Shown: positions 18,501 to 33,500, counted from the stretch's first letter. The stretch: DNA of 64,000 nucleotides from Symbiodinium natans (GCA_905221605.1 CAJNDS010002817.1:128121-192120), one strand, 5' to 3'. Program-made: numbers and translations. The notes: generated from the sequence alone by a model not told the origin.

Positions 18501-21500
18501 AAGGTCAAAACTTGCCGCCTAGTGTCCCACTATCCAGGGTCCAAATTTGCTGAGTGTCCCACCTTTTATGGGTTGTCGGGATTTTTTTGCCGGGATGCAC
18601 TAATACAATCCCACCGCAGCACCGAGCACACCTTAACTCAAGCCCTGAAATCTAAACCCAGGCCCTGAGGCCCTGAAGCACTAAACGCCAGGCCTGAAGC
18701 CCTGAAACCTAAACCTCAGGCCCTACGGCCCTGCAACCCTAAACCCCAGGCCCTGAGGCCCTGAAACCCTAAGAAGGCTCCGAGGCCCCAAAACCCCAAA
18801 GACCCGAAGACCCCGAACCAACCCGAAACCCAAACCCCTAAACCCTAAGCCCGAACCCGAAACCCTAAACCCTAAACCCTGAGAGAACTAAGAAGGCCAA
18901 GAGCTCATGGCCTGCCAAGTGGAGAAGATCCGCCGAAAGTCGGATTACCTAGCGCCTTGCCTTATAGGATTTGGGGTTCAGGGTTTAGGGTTTAGGGGTT
19001 TAGAGGGTTTAAGGCTTACATAACCCCTTATTAAAGGGTATGTAAAGGAACCAGGGGGATTGCTCGCAGTGAACATACGGAGTGTGGGAGTCTGGGGGTG
19101 GCTTTCGGGGCTTTGGGGGTTTAGGGTTTAGGGTTTGAGGTATAGGCTTTAGGTTTTGGGGGTTGAGGGTTCTTGCTATGTGACAGGGTTTGGGGATTTA
19201 CAGTTGGGAGCTTCGCGATGCTGTGGGGGGTGGTGTCCCTACAGAACCCTGAACCCTGAACCCTAAACCCTGAACCTGAGCCTCAGGGAAGCGTTTGGGG
19301 CACAAGAGGCCAGGGAATGTCGGGAGCTTGACCCTAAACCCTAAGCCGTAAACCCTAAACCCTAAACCGTAAACCCTAAACCCTAAACCCTAAACCCTAA
19401 ACCCTAAACCCTAAACCCTAAACCCTAAGCCCCAAACCCTAAACCCTAAACCCTCAACCCTAAACCCTACACCCTGCAATCAAGTCCTCCTGCACCGTCA
19501 TGACCGAGGACAAGCTGGCCGACCTCACCGGATGGTCGTAGCGGCTCGTAGCGTCCACGAAGGTGAGCGGCTTGGGGGTTTGAGGATCAAGGGTTTAAGG
19601 GTCAGGGTTCAGGGTTTAGGGTTTAGGGCTAGAGTACCCCAGAAACCCTAGACCCTAAACCCCCAAGCCCTGAACCCTAAACCCCGAAACCCGAAAAAGC
19701 CCCTGAACCCCAAAACCCTACAAACCCTAAGGGTCTAGAGTTTAGGGGTGTTGGTTTAAGCTTCAGTGCTGGGGGCCCCAAAATTTTCCGTCTGCAAGGC
19801 CTTAGGGTTTTAGGGTTTAGGGTTTAGGGTTTAGGGTTTAGGATTTAGGGTTTAGGATTTAGGGTTTAGGGTTCAGGGTTTAGGGTTGAGGCTTAGGGTA
19901 CTGCCCAAACCCCACACCCCACCAACCTCTCCGGTGCTGGTGGCCTCTATCACATGTGCATGTAAAGGTTATTAGCCATTTGGCCCACAAGCCCTAAACC
20001 CTAAGCCCTAAACCCTAAACCCTAAACCTTAAACCCTAAACCCTGAACCCTCTGGTCCTCTCCGGGCTCCGGGACCAATGCTTTAAAAAAGTTTCAAAGT
20101 AACGCAAGGAGGTGCGTATATCGAACTCGAGACGACCCGCAACCCCGCAACAAAGTGGCGGGTGGCACTCTTTGTTCGTGAGCCAAAAAGCATGAGTATT
20201 TTGGATCGAACTGCGCAGCCCTAAACCCTACACCCCTAAACACTAAACCCTAAACCCTAAACCCCAAACCCCAAACCCTAAACCCTGAACCCTAAACCCT
20301 AAACCTTAAACCCTTAACCCTAAACCCCAAACCCCAAACCCTAAACACTAAACCCTAAACCCTAAACCCTAAACCCTAAACCCCACACCCCAAACCCCAA
20401 ACCCCAAACCCCAAACCCTAAACCCTAAACCCTAAACCCTAACTGAGCTGAGGCCGCCAGGACCACGTTGGATGACTCCTGGTGCTGTACAGCTCTGAGT
20501 GCCTTTAGGGGTTGTGAGGTGTTCCCCTAAGCTGCTTGATTTAGGATTTGGTTAGGGTTGAGGGTTGAGGGTTTGGGGTTTAGGGATACTGGAGGGTTGA
20601 AGGTTTAGGTTGAGGGTTTAGGGATGCTACAGGCTTTAAGATTTAGGCTTTAGGGGTCCAGGGTTCAGGGCTGTGGGGGTTGATTTTAGGATTTAGTGTT
20701 AAAGGGTTTAGGATGTCAGATGTACGGTGTAGGCGTCAGGTGTTCAGGGTTTGGGGTTTTGGGGGTTTCAGATATAGGGTTTTAGGGTTGAAGGGAGGCG
20801 GGTTTGGGGTTTGGGATTTAACCTAAGGGTTTTTCCAGGGCATAGGGCTTAGGGTTTTGGGTGTGGGGTTGAGGGTGTTCTTCTAGATTTGGGTTTGAGT
20901 TTAGGGTTTAGGGTTTGGGGTTTAGGGTTTAGGGTTCAGGGTTTAGGGCTCAGGGCCTAAGGTCTGCGGACTAGGGTTTCCCAGGGCGCAGTGCTTTGGG
21001 CATCAGATCTTTGCAGCAATCTGACCAAGTTTTTTTGGGTGTAGGGGTCTTGCTCCAGCACCCTACACCCCGACCCAAGACCCTCAAGTCCTCAACCTTC
21101 AAGGGTTTAAGGTTTAGGGTCTAGGGTTTAGGGTTTAGGGTTTAGGGTTTAGGATTTAGAGGGGGTTTGGGTGGGGTTTAGGTTTTCGGGTGTCCTTCTA
21201 GATAGGATCCACGGTGGTATGTTTCAGAGTTTGCGGTTCACGTTCTGGCTGTAGTGCGCAGCTTTTGGGTTGCGCCTGGGGTTGAGGGCTGAGGTGTTTA
21301 GGTGTAGGGGAGCTGCACACATGTACAGTGTACAGAGAGACTTGCGGCGCGCCTCCAGGAAAAGCAGGGTTTAGGGTTTAGGGTTTAGGGTTTAGAGTAG
21401 GGGTCACTGGCCCCTTTAGACCTGAGTCCTACAACCCCCGCAGTCTAACTAGGGTTAAGGGTTTAGGGCTTTGGGTTTAGGGTCTAGGGTATGAACCCCC

Positions 21501-24500
21501 TAAACATTTCACGGAGTTTGGACAGAAGACTGGCTTCGGAGCAGTCCACATGTATTGCTATCTTGCCTACACCCCCCCCCCAACCCTAACCCCCAAACCC
21601 CCAACCTTAAAACCTGAACCCTAAACCTTAAACCCTTAACCCGACCCTAAAGTTCTCATTAACCCTTCCCCCCTGCTTATCTCTCCTTCTCGACCCCGGG
21701 CCCTAGGGTTTTAGGGCTTCGTGTTTTAGGGTTGAGGGCCCCTCAACCCGAAAATCTTCAAGACGCGCAAGATCCTAAACCCAAAGCTTAACCTGGAAGC
21801 CCCAAACGACCCTTTTTGCTCTAAATCCCTCTAAGCCTCCTAAACCCTAAACCCTAAACCCTAAACCTTAAACCCTAAACACTAAACCCTAAACCGTCTA
21901 AACCCTAAACCCCAAACCCCAAACCCCAAACCCTAAACCCTAAAACCCTAAACCCTAAACCTTAAACCCTAAACCCTATACCCTAAACCCTAAACCCTAA
22001 ACCCTAAACCTTAAACCCTAAACCCTATACCCTAAATCGCCTACACCCTAAACCCTAAACCCCAAACCCTAAACCCTAAACCCCAAACCCCAAACCCTAA
22101 AACCCTAAACCCTAAACCCTATGCCCTAAGCCCTAAACCCTAAACCCTAAGTCCTAAAGCCCTAAGCAGGCCCGAGTTGCGCCCTCCCCAAGAGGCCGCC
22201 GGGGTCGCCCTGTGACGGTTCTGGAGAAGAACCGCGAGCTGGGAAAGAAGATCCGGAGCTCAGGGTTTAGGGTTTGGGGTTTAGGGTTTAGGGTTTAGGG
22301 CTCAGCACAGTTAGGGTTGAGGGTTTAGGGTTTACGGGTTTAGGGTTTAGGGTCTAGGGTTTAGGGTTTAGGGTTTAAGGTTTAGGGTTCAGGGTTTTGG
22401 GTCTAGGGTTCAGGGCTTAAGGTGGGTTTCGGGTTTAGGGTGTTAAGGGTTTTAAGGGTTAAGGGTTTTTGGTTTAGGGTTTTTGGTTTAGGGTCTAGGG
22501 TCCAGGGTTTAGGGTTTAGGGGTTCGGGCCTTTAGAGATTAGGGTTGAGGGTTTAGGGCCTTTAGGGTTTAGGGTTTAGGGTTTAGGGTTTAGGGTTTAG
22601 GGTTTAGGGTTTAGGTTTCAGGGTTTAGGGCTTAATTAGGGTTTGGGAAAGCAGATCCGGACCTGAAGGTTTGCGAGGGCTTGGGGTTCTTAGGGTTTCG
22701 GGTTTCAGGTTGTTAGGTTTTTTTTTAGGGTTTAGGGTTTTTAGGGCTTTTGGGGCTTTTTGGGTTTAGAGTTTTTAGTGTTTGCAGGGATTCTTGTGGT
22801 TTTGGGTGTTTCTGGGTTTAGGCTTCGGGGTGTTTTGGGTTTAAAAGGCGTTTTTGGGGCTTTTTGCGTTATATGGCTTTTCGGGGCCTTTTGGGTTTAT
22901 AGGACTTAGGGTTTAGGGTTGCAGGGTTAGGGTTTAGGGCTACGGGGTTTATGGAGTTTTACGGGGTTGGGGCTTTGAGGGTTCAGAGTTCGAGATGAAG
23001 GCGTCAAAGGTTTTGTGTTTCTCGCTCAGCTCTGACAGTGGAGTTTAGGGCTTATGGAGTATCCCTAAACCCTAAACCCTAAACCCTAATCCCTAATCCC
23101 TAAACCCTGAACCCTAAACCCTAAACCCTAAACCGTCTTGGGATAACTAGACTGTTCTTCGAGCCAACTTTACTTAGTTTGTTTTGGGATGTTCCATCGT
23201 ATACTCACAGTCCTTAATAGGATTTAAAGTATCCGCGATTCGAATCCCGATTAAAGACTGGTAGGAAAAAGGGGAGTATCCCAAAGTTTGTTTTGGTTTG
23301 TGATACTTTTCAGGACCATTTTTAGACTCTAGGAACCGTTATTCGGGGAGAGTTTCATGCCCTGCAGTGAAGCCCTAAATCTCTAACCACCCTAAACCCC
23401 CCAAGCTCTACACCCTAAGTCCGTAAACCCTAACCCTGAATCCTAAACCCTAGACCCTCAACCACCCTAAACCCTAATCCCTAAACCCAAGCCCTAAGCC
23501 ACAAGAGTCTTCGGCCCTACACCGCTAGGATCAGTGGCGGCGGCCGCTGCAACTTCACAAATATCTCGGCCGGGGTCCCTGTTTTCGGGGGAGGGCGGAG
23601 GAAACCCTAAAACCCTAAAACCCTAAAACCCTAAAACCCTAAAACCCCAAAACCCTAAAACCCTAAAACCCTAAAACCCTAAAACCCTAAAACCCTAACA
23701 CCCCAAAACCCCAAAACCCCAAAACCCTAAAACCCTAAAACCCTGTAAACCCCAAAACCCTAAAACCCCAAAACCCTAAAACCCTAAAACCCTAAAACCC
23801 CAAAACCCCAAAACCCTAAAACCCTAAAACCCTAAAACCCTAAAACCCTAAAACCCTAAAACCCAAAAACCCTAAAAACCCTAAAACCCTGAAACCCCAA
23901 AACCCAAAAACCCTAAAACCCTAAAACCCTGTAAACCCTAAAACCCTAAAACCCTAAAACCCTAAAACCCTAAAACCCTAAAACCCTAAAACCCTAAAAC
24001 CCTTAAACCCTAAAACCCTGCAAACCCTGTAAACTCTAAAAGGGCTTGGGGGTTAAGGCGTGGGGTTAAGCGAGGTCATGTCGCACCTTGTTGCGGAAAG
24101 GTGGGGCGCTTGTGAAGAGGGTTGAGGGACTAGCATGGGTTTAGGGTTTAGGGTTTAGGGTTTAGGGTTTAGGGTGTAGTGTTTCAACAACCCTAAACCG
24201 CACTGTCATCCGGACTCCACAGAATTGGAGCGTGCGCACGTTACGACCATGCCAGTGGCCGAATTCCAGGTGCAGGTGCATATGGACAAGTCGACAGGTG
24301 AAGTGCGGGGATTTTGGTGCTTGGGTTTATGGTTAAAGCCCTTAACATCCTTAATGCCCTTAAACATCCTTAAACCCCCCCAAGAACGCATAAAGTCCTC
24401 AACGCCCTTAAAACCTTTTACAGCCCTCAAAACCCTTAAAGCCCTTAAAGTCTCCAAAAACCCTGTTAACCCTTACAGCCTGAGCGCCAAACACTCCAGC

Positions 24501-27500
24501 CCCCAAGTCCTCTTCTAGGGTTTAGGGTTTAGGGTTTAGGGGTCTCGCTTTGTTCGCTCAAGCTTAGGTTTGTTGCTCAGGGTGTTTGGGCCCGGGGAGT
24601 GTCAGGTTTTAATCTCAAGCCCGATGCGCCCGCGAACCCTAAACCCTAAACCCTGAACCTTAAACCCTAAACCCTAAACCCTTAACCCTAAACCCGTGGC
24701 CCTCTGAGAGCATCGCAACCTCCGAGGACGCCTTGGACCGCGCCTACCACTCCTCCACGCCCTCTTCCTCCAGCCGCGCGCCGCCGAAGGTGCCTTTGGT
24801 TTGGGGTTTAGGGTTTGGGGTGTAGGGTTTAGGGTTTAGGGGTTTGGGGTTTAGGGTTTAGGGTTTAGGGTTTACGGTTTTGGGGTTTAGGGTTTAGGGT
24901 TTAGGGTTCGTGGATACATCTCACACTAGGTAGGGTTGTGATTATGAGTTGAGGTAGGTGTATTGGGCTCTCGGGGTGTAGGGTTTAGGGCTTGTTGGCC
25001 GCCGGGATTGTAGCTACACAAACTGATTCAGCAGTGATGGTTTGTTGCTTAGGGTTTAGGGCTAATGGCTTCGGGTTTACGGCTCAGGGCTGAGGGCATT
25101 CAAGTGCCAGGAACTGCAGGAAAGAGCTCTTCAGCCCTAAGCCCGCGCAGCCGCATGCCCCTTCGCTAAGGGTTCATTGAGGAGCCCGCTCTACTTTCAT
25201 GTAGATCCCTGCACCTTAAAGCCAAAAGCCCGAACCCGTGCCAGGAACCCGATCCCTTGAGAAGGGACTCCCCTCGTTTAAGCGAGGAGGCGGCGACGCC
25301 TGGCAACTTTTTCCAGAAGGCTGTGCTCCAAACCCTAAACCCTGAATGCTAGGGGATTAGGGTTTTTAGGATTCAGGCTTGGGCGGAGGATACGCTTGCA
25401 GGAAGGGTCTACCCTAAACCCTAAACCCTAAACCCTAAACCCTAAACCCTAAACCCCTAAACCCTAAACCCTAAGCCCTAAACCCTAAACCCTATACCCT
25501 ATACCCTGAAACCTAAACCCTAGAACAAAACCTTAAACCCTAAACCCGAAACCCTAAACCCTAAACCCTAAACCGTAAACCCTAAACCCTAAACCCTAGA
25601 CCCTAAACCCTAAACCCTAAACCCCTTCACCTAAATCACAATAGACTACACTCGACCCTACACGCTAAACCAGCAAGAGCCAAGGGTGGCGTTTCAGGAC
25701 CCTGGGATGTTTTACATTTGTCTTTAGGGTCTAGGGTTTGGGGTTGGGGTTTAGGGTTTAGGGTTTAGGGTTTAGGGTTTGGGGTTTGGGGTTTAGGGTT
25801 TAGGGTTTGGGGTTTAGGGTTTAGGGTTTAGGGTTTGGGGTTTAGGGTTTAGGGTTTGGGGTTTAGGGTTTAGGGTTTGGGGTTTAGGGTTTAGGGTTTA
25901 GGGTTTAGGGTTTAGGGTGCCCTGCTTGGGTTTTGGAATCTTACGACCACAGCTTCGCTGCCTAGGCCCTAGACTCTAGTTCCTAGACTTACCAAAGCCC
26001 TGAACCCTGAACCCTAAACCCTAAACCCTAAACCCTAAACCCTAAACCCTAAACCCTAAACCCTAAACCCTAAACCCTAAACCCTAAACCCTACACCCTA
26101 AACCCTAAACCCTAAACCCTAAACCCTAACCCTCAAGCCTAGCCCGAAACCCTAAACCGCAGGCATTCCAGAAGTATCCGCCGGAGAAGTTCATCGCCTT
26201 GGTGGAGTCCCATGGCATCAAGTGCTCCGGGGGCTCCGGGACTTTAGGATGCCCTAAACCCTAAACCCTAAACCCTAAACCCTAAACCCTAAACCCTAAA
26301 CCCTAAACCCTAAACCCTAAACTCTAAACCCTAAACCCTAAACCCTGAACCCTAAACCCTGAACCCTGAACCCTGAACCCTGAACCCTGAACCCTGAACC
26401 CTGAACCCTTCACTACCCTAAGCCCTTCACTACCCTGAACCCTAAACCCGAAACCCTAAACCCCAGACCGTAAGGTGTAACCCAAACAACGACGCTAGGC
26501 CCCCCTCAGTTCTTGGACCCTAAGATTAGAGATCCTCCTCGAGGTTGTTTTTCTTTTTTTGGGGTGGGCGGGGGGGGGGGTTGGGGGTGGGGTGCATGTG
26601 GGAGGGTACAGCAGATGACTTTCGGGGTTAGGGCTTAAAGGGTTCAGGGTTAGGGTTCAGGGATCAGGGTTCAAGGGTTAGGGTTTAGTAGGGTTAGGGT
26701 TTAAGGGTTTTAGGGTTCGACAAGTCTGGATCGGCGGCGCACCGCGCTCCTGAAACCTTTTTCATTGTGGACGACTCAAACCACGAGGAAAGAGACCAGG
26801 AGCTCAGCCGCAAGTACACTGTTCCGAGGCTCCGCGAGACTGCGACGAACCAAGCTCACCCAGAGCTCACATGCTCTGCTTCCGAAGCCACCCCCTCTTC
26901 GAAGATGTTCCTCCTACCCGGGAGCGGACCAGCAGCACCTACAGGACGAGAGCAGTTCGTTTCTACCGCTCCACCAAAATGGCTGTGGGGGATTTGGCCA
27001 TGGTAAATGCCAGGGACATCACCAAGTTTCTCCAAAGTGGAATCGCGACCACGAAGCTGCTTTTGAGCAGAGAAGTTGGAAGACCTTACAAGTATGAGGT
27101 TGTGTCCTTGTCTGGGTTTAAGCCTAGTAGTGTAGAGTAGGTAACCTTTAACCTTTTTGGGGTAGTGTAATCCCCTTATAATCCCAAAGGTTAACTGTTA
27201 ATTCCCCCAGGTTACTGGACAACTAAGTAAGAGTTGAGCTTTGTGCTTTTGTGCTTTCTGGGGCTCATTGCTACTTGGGGGGGAGGAGGGGGGGTCAGGG
27301 TTATGGGTTGTAGATTGAGGGTTAGGATTATAGGGAGTTTGAGTTGAAAGATCGGGGTTTGGGGTTCAGGGATAACCCAGAGAGCCTGGGTTTAGGGGTG
27401 TCATCCCTAAACATTTGAGCTCGGGTTGTAATCCTTTGGGGTGAAGGGTTTAGGGTTTAGGGAGGGTTTGGGGTTTCGGGTTTGGGAACCCGAAGCCCGA

Positions 27501-30500
27501 AACCCAAAACCGCCTAAACCCTAAACCCTAAACCCTAAACCCTAAACCCTAAACCCTAAACCCTAAACCCTAAACCCTAAACCCTAAACCCTAAACCCTA
27601 AACCCTAAACCCTAAACCCTAAACCTTAAACCCTAAACCCTAAACCCTAAACCCTAAACCGGCGTGCAGGTACCACGAGAAGAAGTTGGGCCAGCTGTTC
27701 TGCAACCGGTCGGCGCACTCCATCGTGGACATGCTCCAGGAGGACGAACCAGGGCTTTGGGGTTTGGGGTTAGGCGTTCACGGGTTCAGGGGTGGGGTTC
27801 AGGGGTCAGAGGTTTTGGGGTTCAGGGGTTTAGGGGTTTAGGGGTTTAGGGGTTCAGGGCTTTTGGGGTTTAGGGGTTTAGTGGTTTAGGGGTTGAGGGT
27901 TGAGGGTTGAGGGTTGAGGGTGAGTGCTGATGCTTCCCTGGTCGGACTGAACTTCAGGCCCCCAAGGCCTCAACCTTAAACCCGAAACCCATGAACTCCT
28001 AAACCCCAAACCGCAACCCTACATCCCAAAGACCAAGCCGTAAACCCACACCCCAAACCCTAAACTCCCAACGCCGAAATCCCTGAACCCCTGGACCCTA
28101 AACCCTAAACCCTAAACCCTAAACCCTAAACCCTAAACCCTAAACCCTAAACCCTAAACCCTAAACCCTAAACCCTAAATCTCGGCTCCCTCCTCACTTG
28201 AGGGTATCCCGGCAACCTGCATGTAGGGTTGAGGGGTTTTAGGCTTTAGGGGTTGAGGAGTTTTAGGCTTTAGGGGTTTAGGGTTAGGGTTTAGGGGTGT
28301 AGGGTTTAGGGCTTTGGGTTTAGGGCTTAGGGTTGGGGGGCAACAGATCTCCGGAGCACTTCACTGCAGTGTCGGGTTGAAAGTCTGAGTAGCATCCTCC
28401 ACCCCTCAGGGGTTTTGACTTTCGGTTTAGGGTTTAGGGTTTAGGGTTTAGGGTTTAGGGTTTTAGGTGTTCAGGCTGGAGGGTTTGGGTGCTTCAGGTT
28501 TTTCAGCACTCGGGCCAGAAGCACACGTGTTCAAAATGTCCCTCGTGGCTCCTTGTCCGCCGGTTGCTGCTGGGGGAGGAGGGAGCAGGGGGGGGAGATG
28601 TTCATGATTTCGGGATGGGGTTCAGGGTTCAGGGTGCAGGGTTTAAGGTTTAGGGTTTAGGGTTTGGGGTTTAGGGTTTAGGGCTCATGGTTCAGGGTTT
28701 TGGGTTCATTTTTTCTTTTTGTTGTTTACAGGGCGCTCTAAGACTTCTCAGATTGAACTTTGGTGTTGGTGTTCGCGTTCGTGAACACCAACGCGTCAAG
28801 CTCTCGACCCCCAAGCCAGGGCCCCAACTCTACGTCGCCCACAAGTGTTAGCCCTAAACCCCTAACATCCTCAAGCCCTGAAAAACCCTCAAACCCTCGA
28901 CCCTAAACCCTGATTCCCTAAACCTCGAAGACCCTCAGTACCTGATTCTTCTGGCTCAGCAGCTTCCTCCACCTTAGGGAGGGTTAGGGAGTTTAGGGAG
29001 TTTAGGGTCTATGGGGGTTCACGGAGTTTAGGGAGTTTAGTTAGGGTCTTCAGGATGCTCACTTTGCTTATTAGTGGGGCTTAGGGTTTAGGGTTTAGGG
29101 TTTAGGGTTTAAAGTTTAGGGTATCCTTACATTTCAAGGCCGAAAGCCGGCCATGGCCACCATGCTTCATGTCTGGCGGATGTCGGGGGATGAGCTGGCA
29201 GCCTTCCCAGTGGAGGACAGGAAACCCTAAACCCTAAACCTTAAACCCTAAACCCTAAACCCTAAACCTCAAACCCGAAACCCCGAACCCCAAACCTGTC
29301 GTCTCGGATCCTGACACCCCCACACCAGGAAAAAGCTCCCCAGGGTTCACGGTTGACCAGAAGGGTTTAGGGTTTAGGGTTTAGGGTTTAGGGTTCAGGG
29401 TTGACGGGTTTAGGGTTAAGACCCTGAGCCCTGTGGGCCTTTCCCCCTAAATCCTGATCTTTTGATGCAGCACCAGACCTTAAATCCTTATCGCTACGAC
29501 CTCAACCGTGCACCCTAAGCCCGAAGCCCGAAGCACGAAACCCCTAAACCCCTAAACCCCTAAACCCCTAAACCCCTAAACCCCTAAACCCCTAAACCCC
29601 TAAACCCCTAAACCCCTAAACCCCTAAACCCCTAAACCCCTAAACCCCTAAACCCCTAAACCCCTAAACCCCTAAACCCCTAAACACCTAAACCCCTAAA
29701 CCCCTAAACCCCTAAACCCCTAAACCCCTAAACCCCTAAACCCCTAAACCCCTAAACCCCTAAACCCCTCAACCCCTCAACCCCTGAACCCTAAACCCTA
29801 AACCCTAAACCCTAAACCCTAAACACCCACACTGCGAAGGAGCTGAGCGACGTCCGCACCCTGAAGCAGGAGCTGGCGCTGAGGCCCACGAAGACTTCTC
29901 AAAGGGCTTATTGGGGTTTAGGGCTTTGGGGGTTTAGGGTTTAAGGGGTTTTGGGGAAACCCGCTCCCTTTAAACCCTAAACCCTAAACCCTAAACCCTA
30001 AACCCTAAACCCTAAACCCTAAACCTTGAACCCTAAACCTTAAACCCTAAACCCTAAACCCTAAACCCTAGACCCTAAACCCTAATCCCTAAACCCGAAA
30101 GAATCCGAAGCCTCAAACCCCCAAGCCAAAGCCGAAGGTGTGGACAGTCGCGCCGCCGCATGAGGCTTCTTCACGCGGGCATGTGCCTGGAGGACAAGGC
30201 CCTTCTCAGGGCTCCACTTGGAGGTTTAGGGTTTAGGGTTTGGGGTTAGGGTTTAGGGTTTAGGGTTTAGGGTTTAGGGTGTAGGGTTTAGGGTTTAGGG
30301 TTTAGGGTTACTGAAGAAGCCAATTATGACTGTACTTATAACCATATTGGGGCACTTAAAGGGCGTTAAAGGGCTTCTCAGGGCCCCAGGGGTCAGGGGC
30401 CCTAACCCCTCCACTTTAGGGCTTGGGGTTTAGGGTTTAGGGTTTAGGGCTTGGGGTTTAAGGGTTTAGGGCTCAGGGGTTCGGGGTTTAGGGCTCAGGG

Positions 30501-33500
30501 GAATTATGGTTTAGGGGTTAGGGTTTAAGGGTTTAAGGGTTTAAGGGTTTAAGGGTTTAAGGGTTTAGGGGGTTTAGGGGTTTAGGGTTAGGGGTTTCGG
30601 GGGGCTTAAGGGTTTAGGTTCAATCCTGACACCACCCGAAGCCCTGCAGCTTACCCATCCTGACCCTGTCCGGGCACCCCCCAGCACTAAACTGTGGGGT
30701 TTCAGGGGTTTGGGGTTTAGGGTTCAGGGTTTGGGGTTTAGGGTTTAGGGTTTAGGGCCATCCTAAAATGCTCCAAGACCCTCAACCCCAAGACGCTGAT
30801 GTGGCATTGCATGACGGGTGGTCGAGACTCCTAAGGCGCGAGGCTTAAATGGGGGTTTATCAGGGGTCCCCTTGACCCCAGGCAGGTTCCCCTAATATCG
30901 TAAACCCCCATTTAGGTTTAGGGTTTAGGGTTTAGGGTTTAGGGTTTAGGGTTTAGGGCCAGGGTTTAGGGTTACAGGGTGTTAGGGGTGTCAGCGTTTC
31001 GCAAGGCGCTGCTGGACTCGCCCATGGACCTCTCATTGCTGCTGCTGCCCTTCGTGGAGCCCACACCAGAGGAGAGGCCCCAGCGTAGGGTTTGGGGTTT
31101 GGGGTTTAGGGTTTAGGGTTTAGGGTTTAGGGTTTAGGGTTCAGGGTTCAGGGTTTAGGGTTTAGGGTTCAGGGTTTAGGGTTCAGGGTTTAGGGTTGAG
31201 GGTGAACTGAGTGAGGGGACCTGAGCCACCCAGAAGCCCCGAAGCCCGCTGCGCCCTTGGAGCGAAAAGCCCAAAACCCTTACACCTCGAACCCTACGCC
31301 CTACTTCATATGGTTATGGTTTTAGGGTTTAGGGTTTAGGGTTTTAGGTTTTAGGGTTTTAGGTTTAGGGTTTAGGGGCCAGGTTTAGGGTTTAGGCTTG
31401 AAGGCTACGTAGGGCTTAGGGTTTAGGGTTTTAGGTTTAGGGTTTAGGGGCCAGGCTTAGGGCTTAGGCTTTAAGGCTACGTAGGGTTTAGGGTTTAGGG
31501 TTTAGGGTTTAGGGTTTAGGGCTTAAGGCTTAGGGCTTAGGGTTTAAGTTTGAGGGCACGCGCAGGCGGAGGCTCTTCGACTCGGCTCGGCAAGGCCAAG
31601 CGTACGACATGGAGGAGCTCGCGGGGAGGTTTGGGATGTAGGTGTTTGGGACCCTAGACCCTAAACCCTAAACCCTAAACCCTAAGCCTGGTCTCCTGAA
31701 GTCCCGATCCTATCGGGCAGTTCTCGGAGTCTGGTTTAGGGTTTAGGGTTTAGGGTTTAGAGTTTAGGATTTCGGGCTTGGCCTGGGTTTAGGGGATATC
31801 TGCTTCAGGGGCAGTGTATGGAGGCTGCTGCATCAGCGAGCACCCAACGAAATCCTAAACCTTGAGACAATGTCTGCAACCCCAACCCCAAACCTCAAAC
31901 CTCAAACCTCAAACCCCAAACCCCAAACCCCAAACCCCAAACCCTAAACCCTAAACCTGGGCAGGATCTGCTACACCAGCCTGTCGATCCAGACCTTGCT
32001 GACGCGGACTCTTGTGATTTAGGGTTTAGGGTCTAGATTTTCTGAAAGTTAGGACTTAGAGATTTCTAGGGGTTTGGGGTTTAGGGTTCTCCTACGTGTT
32101 TTTCAGCTCTGTAACTGGGTAGGGGTTTTGGGGTTTAGGGTTTAGGGTTTGGGGTTTGGGTTTAGGGTTTAGGGTTTAGGGTTTAGGGTTTGGGGTTTTG
32201 GGGTTTTGGGGCTTAGGGCTTAGCGCCCAGGATGGCAAGACGCTGCTGCACCTGGCGGCCAGCAACTAGGACAGCCAGGAGTATCTTTATTAATTCTTTG
32301 TTTTTTATGTTTTGGAGTTTGAGCTTCCTTTATGAACCGACAATCCCCATGTTTAACGAACATGCCTTATCGGGCTTCTTGTTATGAATGGGTATGTTCC
32401 TAAACCCTAGCCTCACTTGGAGGTTCATGGGTACTTGTAACCCCAATTATAAGTCTACTTATATCCTACTTAGAGGGCTTGGAGGACTTCGGGGGCTTCT
32501 TCGAATATTTGTAATTAGGGCCACAAGAACCCGGAACCTCCAAGCAACCCTAAACCCTAAACCCTAACCCCTAACCCCTAAACCCTAAACCTTAAACCCC
32601 AAACCCTAAACCCCAAACCCTAAACCCCAAACCCTAACCCCTGAACCCTAAACCTTACTAGGCCACGGCCACGCGGACGTCGTGCGGCTGCTGCTTGAGG
32701 TGGGGCTTGGTGAGGGTTCGGGCTTTGCTCTGTTTGGGGTTTAGGGTTTTGGGGTTTAGGGTTTAAGGTTTGGAGTTTAGGGTTTGGGGTTTAGGATTTG
32801 GGGTTTAGGGTTTAGGGCTCAGTGTTTCCCCGCAGAGAAAACCCACGGTTTCGGGCTGTTCAGTTTGCGTCATCCGGGGATGCAGAAGTGCCTGTAGTTT
32901 CACAGGAACAGGGTTTGGAACCCTAAGCCCTACATCTTAAAACCCTAAACACCAAAGACCCCTAAACCCTAAGAAACCAAGCCCCAAAAACCCTAAACAC
33001 AAAAAACCCTAAAACGGGTTTTTGGCGTAGATGTTAGGGTGGTGTGTTTCGGGTCACTTCAGCACCTGGGGAGGGAGTGTAATTATGTAGGGTCTGGGAT
33101 GTGCAACTAAGGTAAACCCTAAACCCTAAACCCTAAACCCTAAACCCTAAACCCTAAACCCTAAACCCTAAAACCCAAAACCCAAAACCCTAAACCCTAA
33201 ACCCTAAACCCTAAACCCTAAACCCTAAACCCCTAAACCCTGAATCCTAATTCAGCAGCACAGTCGCGGGCGGACCACGGCAAGTTGGATAACTTCGGCC
33301 ACACCCCAGTGCACTTGGGCTGCAGGTTTTCTGAGAGGGCTTTTGGGCCAGGCCTAGGGGTGTCAGGGGGTCTAGGGTTTAGGTTTTGGGGTTTAGGGTT
33401 CAGGGTTTAGGATTGAGGGTTTAGGAGTTTAAGGTTTAGGAGTTTAGGGTACCCTAAACCCTACACCCTAAACCCTAAAACCCTAAAACCCTAAACCCTA

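Larger units (their letters stand above)
13060..22194 (+). other. Intron 2 of the flavoprotein gene (9.1 kb)
   Basis: Alternating TTTAGGG and CCCTAAA arrays with unique islets at about 13.42-14.03, 14.11-14.27, 14.3-14.4, 15.15-15.3 and 18.3-18.65 kb, an inverted-repeat element (15492-15637), an 11-mer array (16.79-16.97 kb), a putative three-exon gene (14525-17388) and further coding-like islets (18130, 19485). Nothing else recognised. Confidence 0.75.

Noticed and set aside
27137-27217. Inverted-repeat element with GTAACC/GGTTAC ends
   Set aside because: Pairing is short and interrupted, too weak to call.
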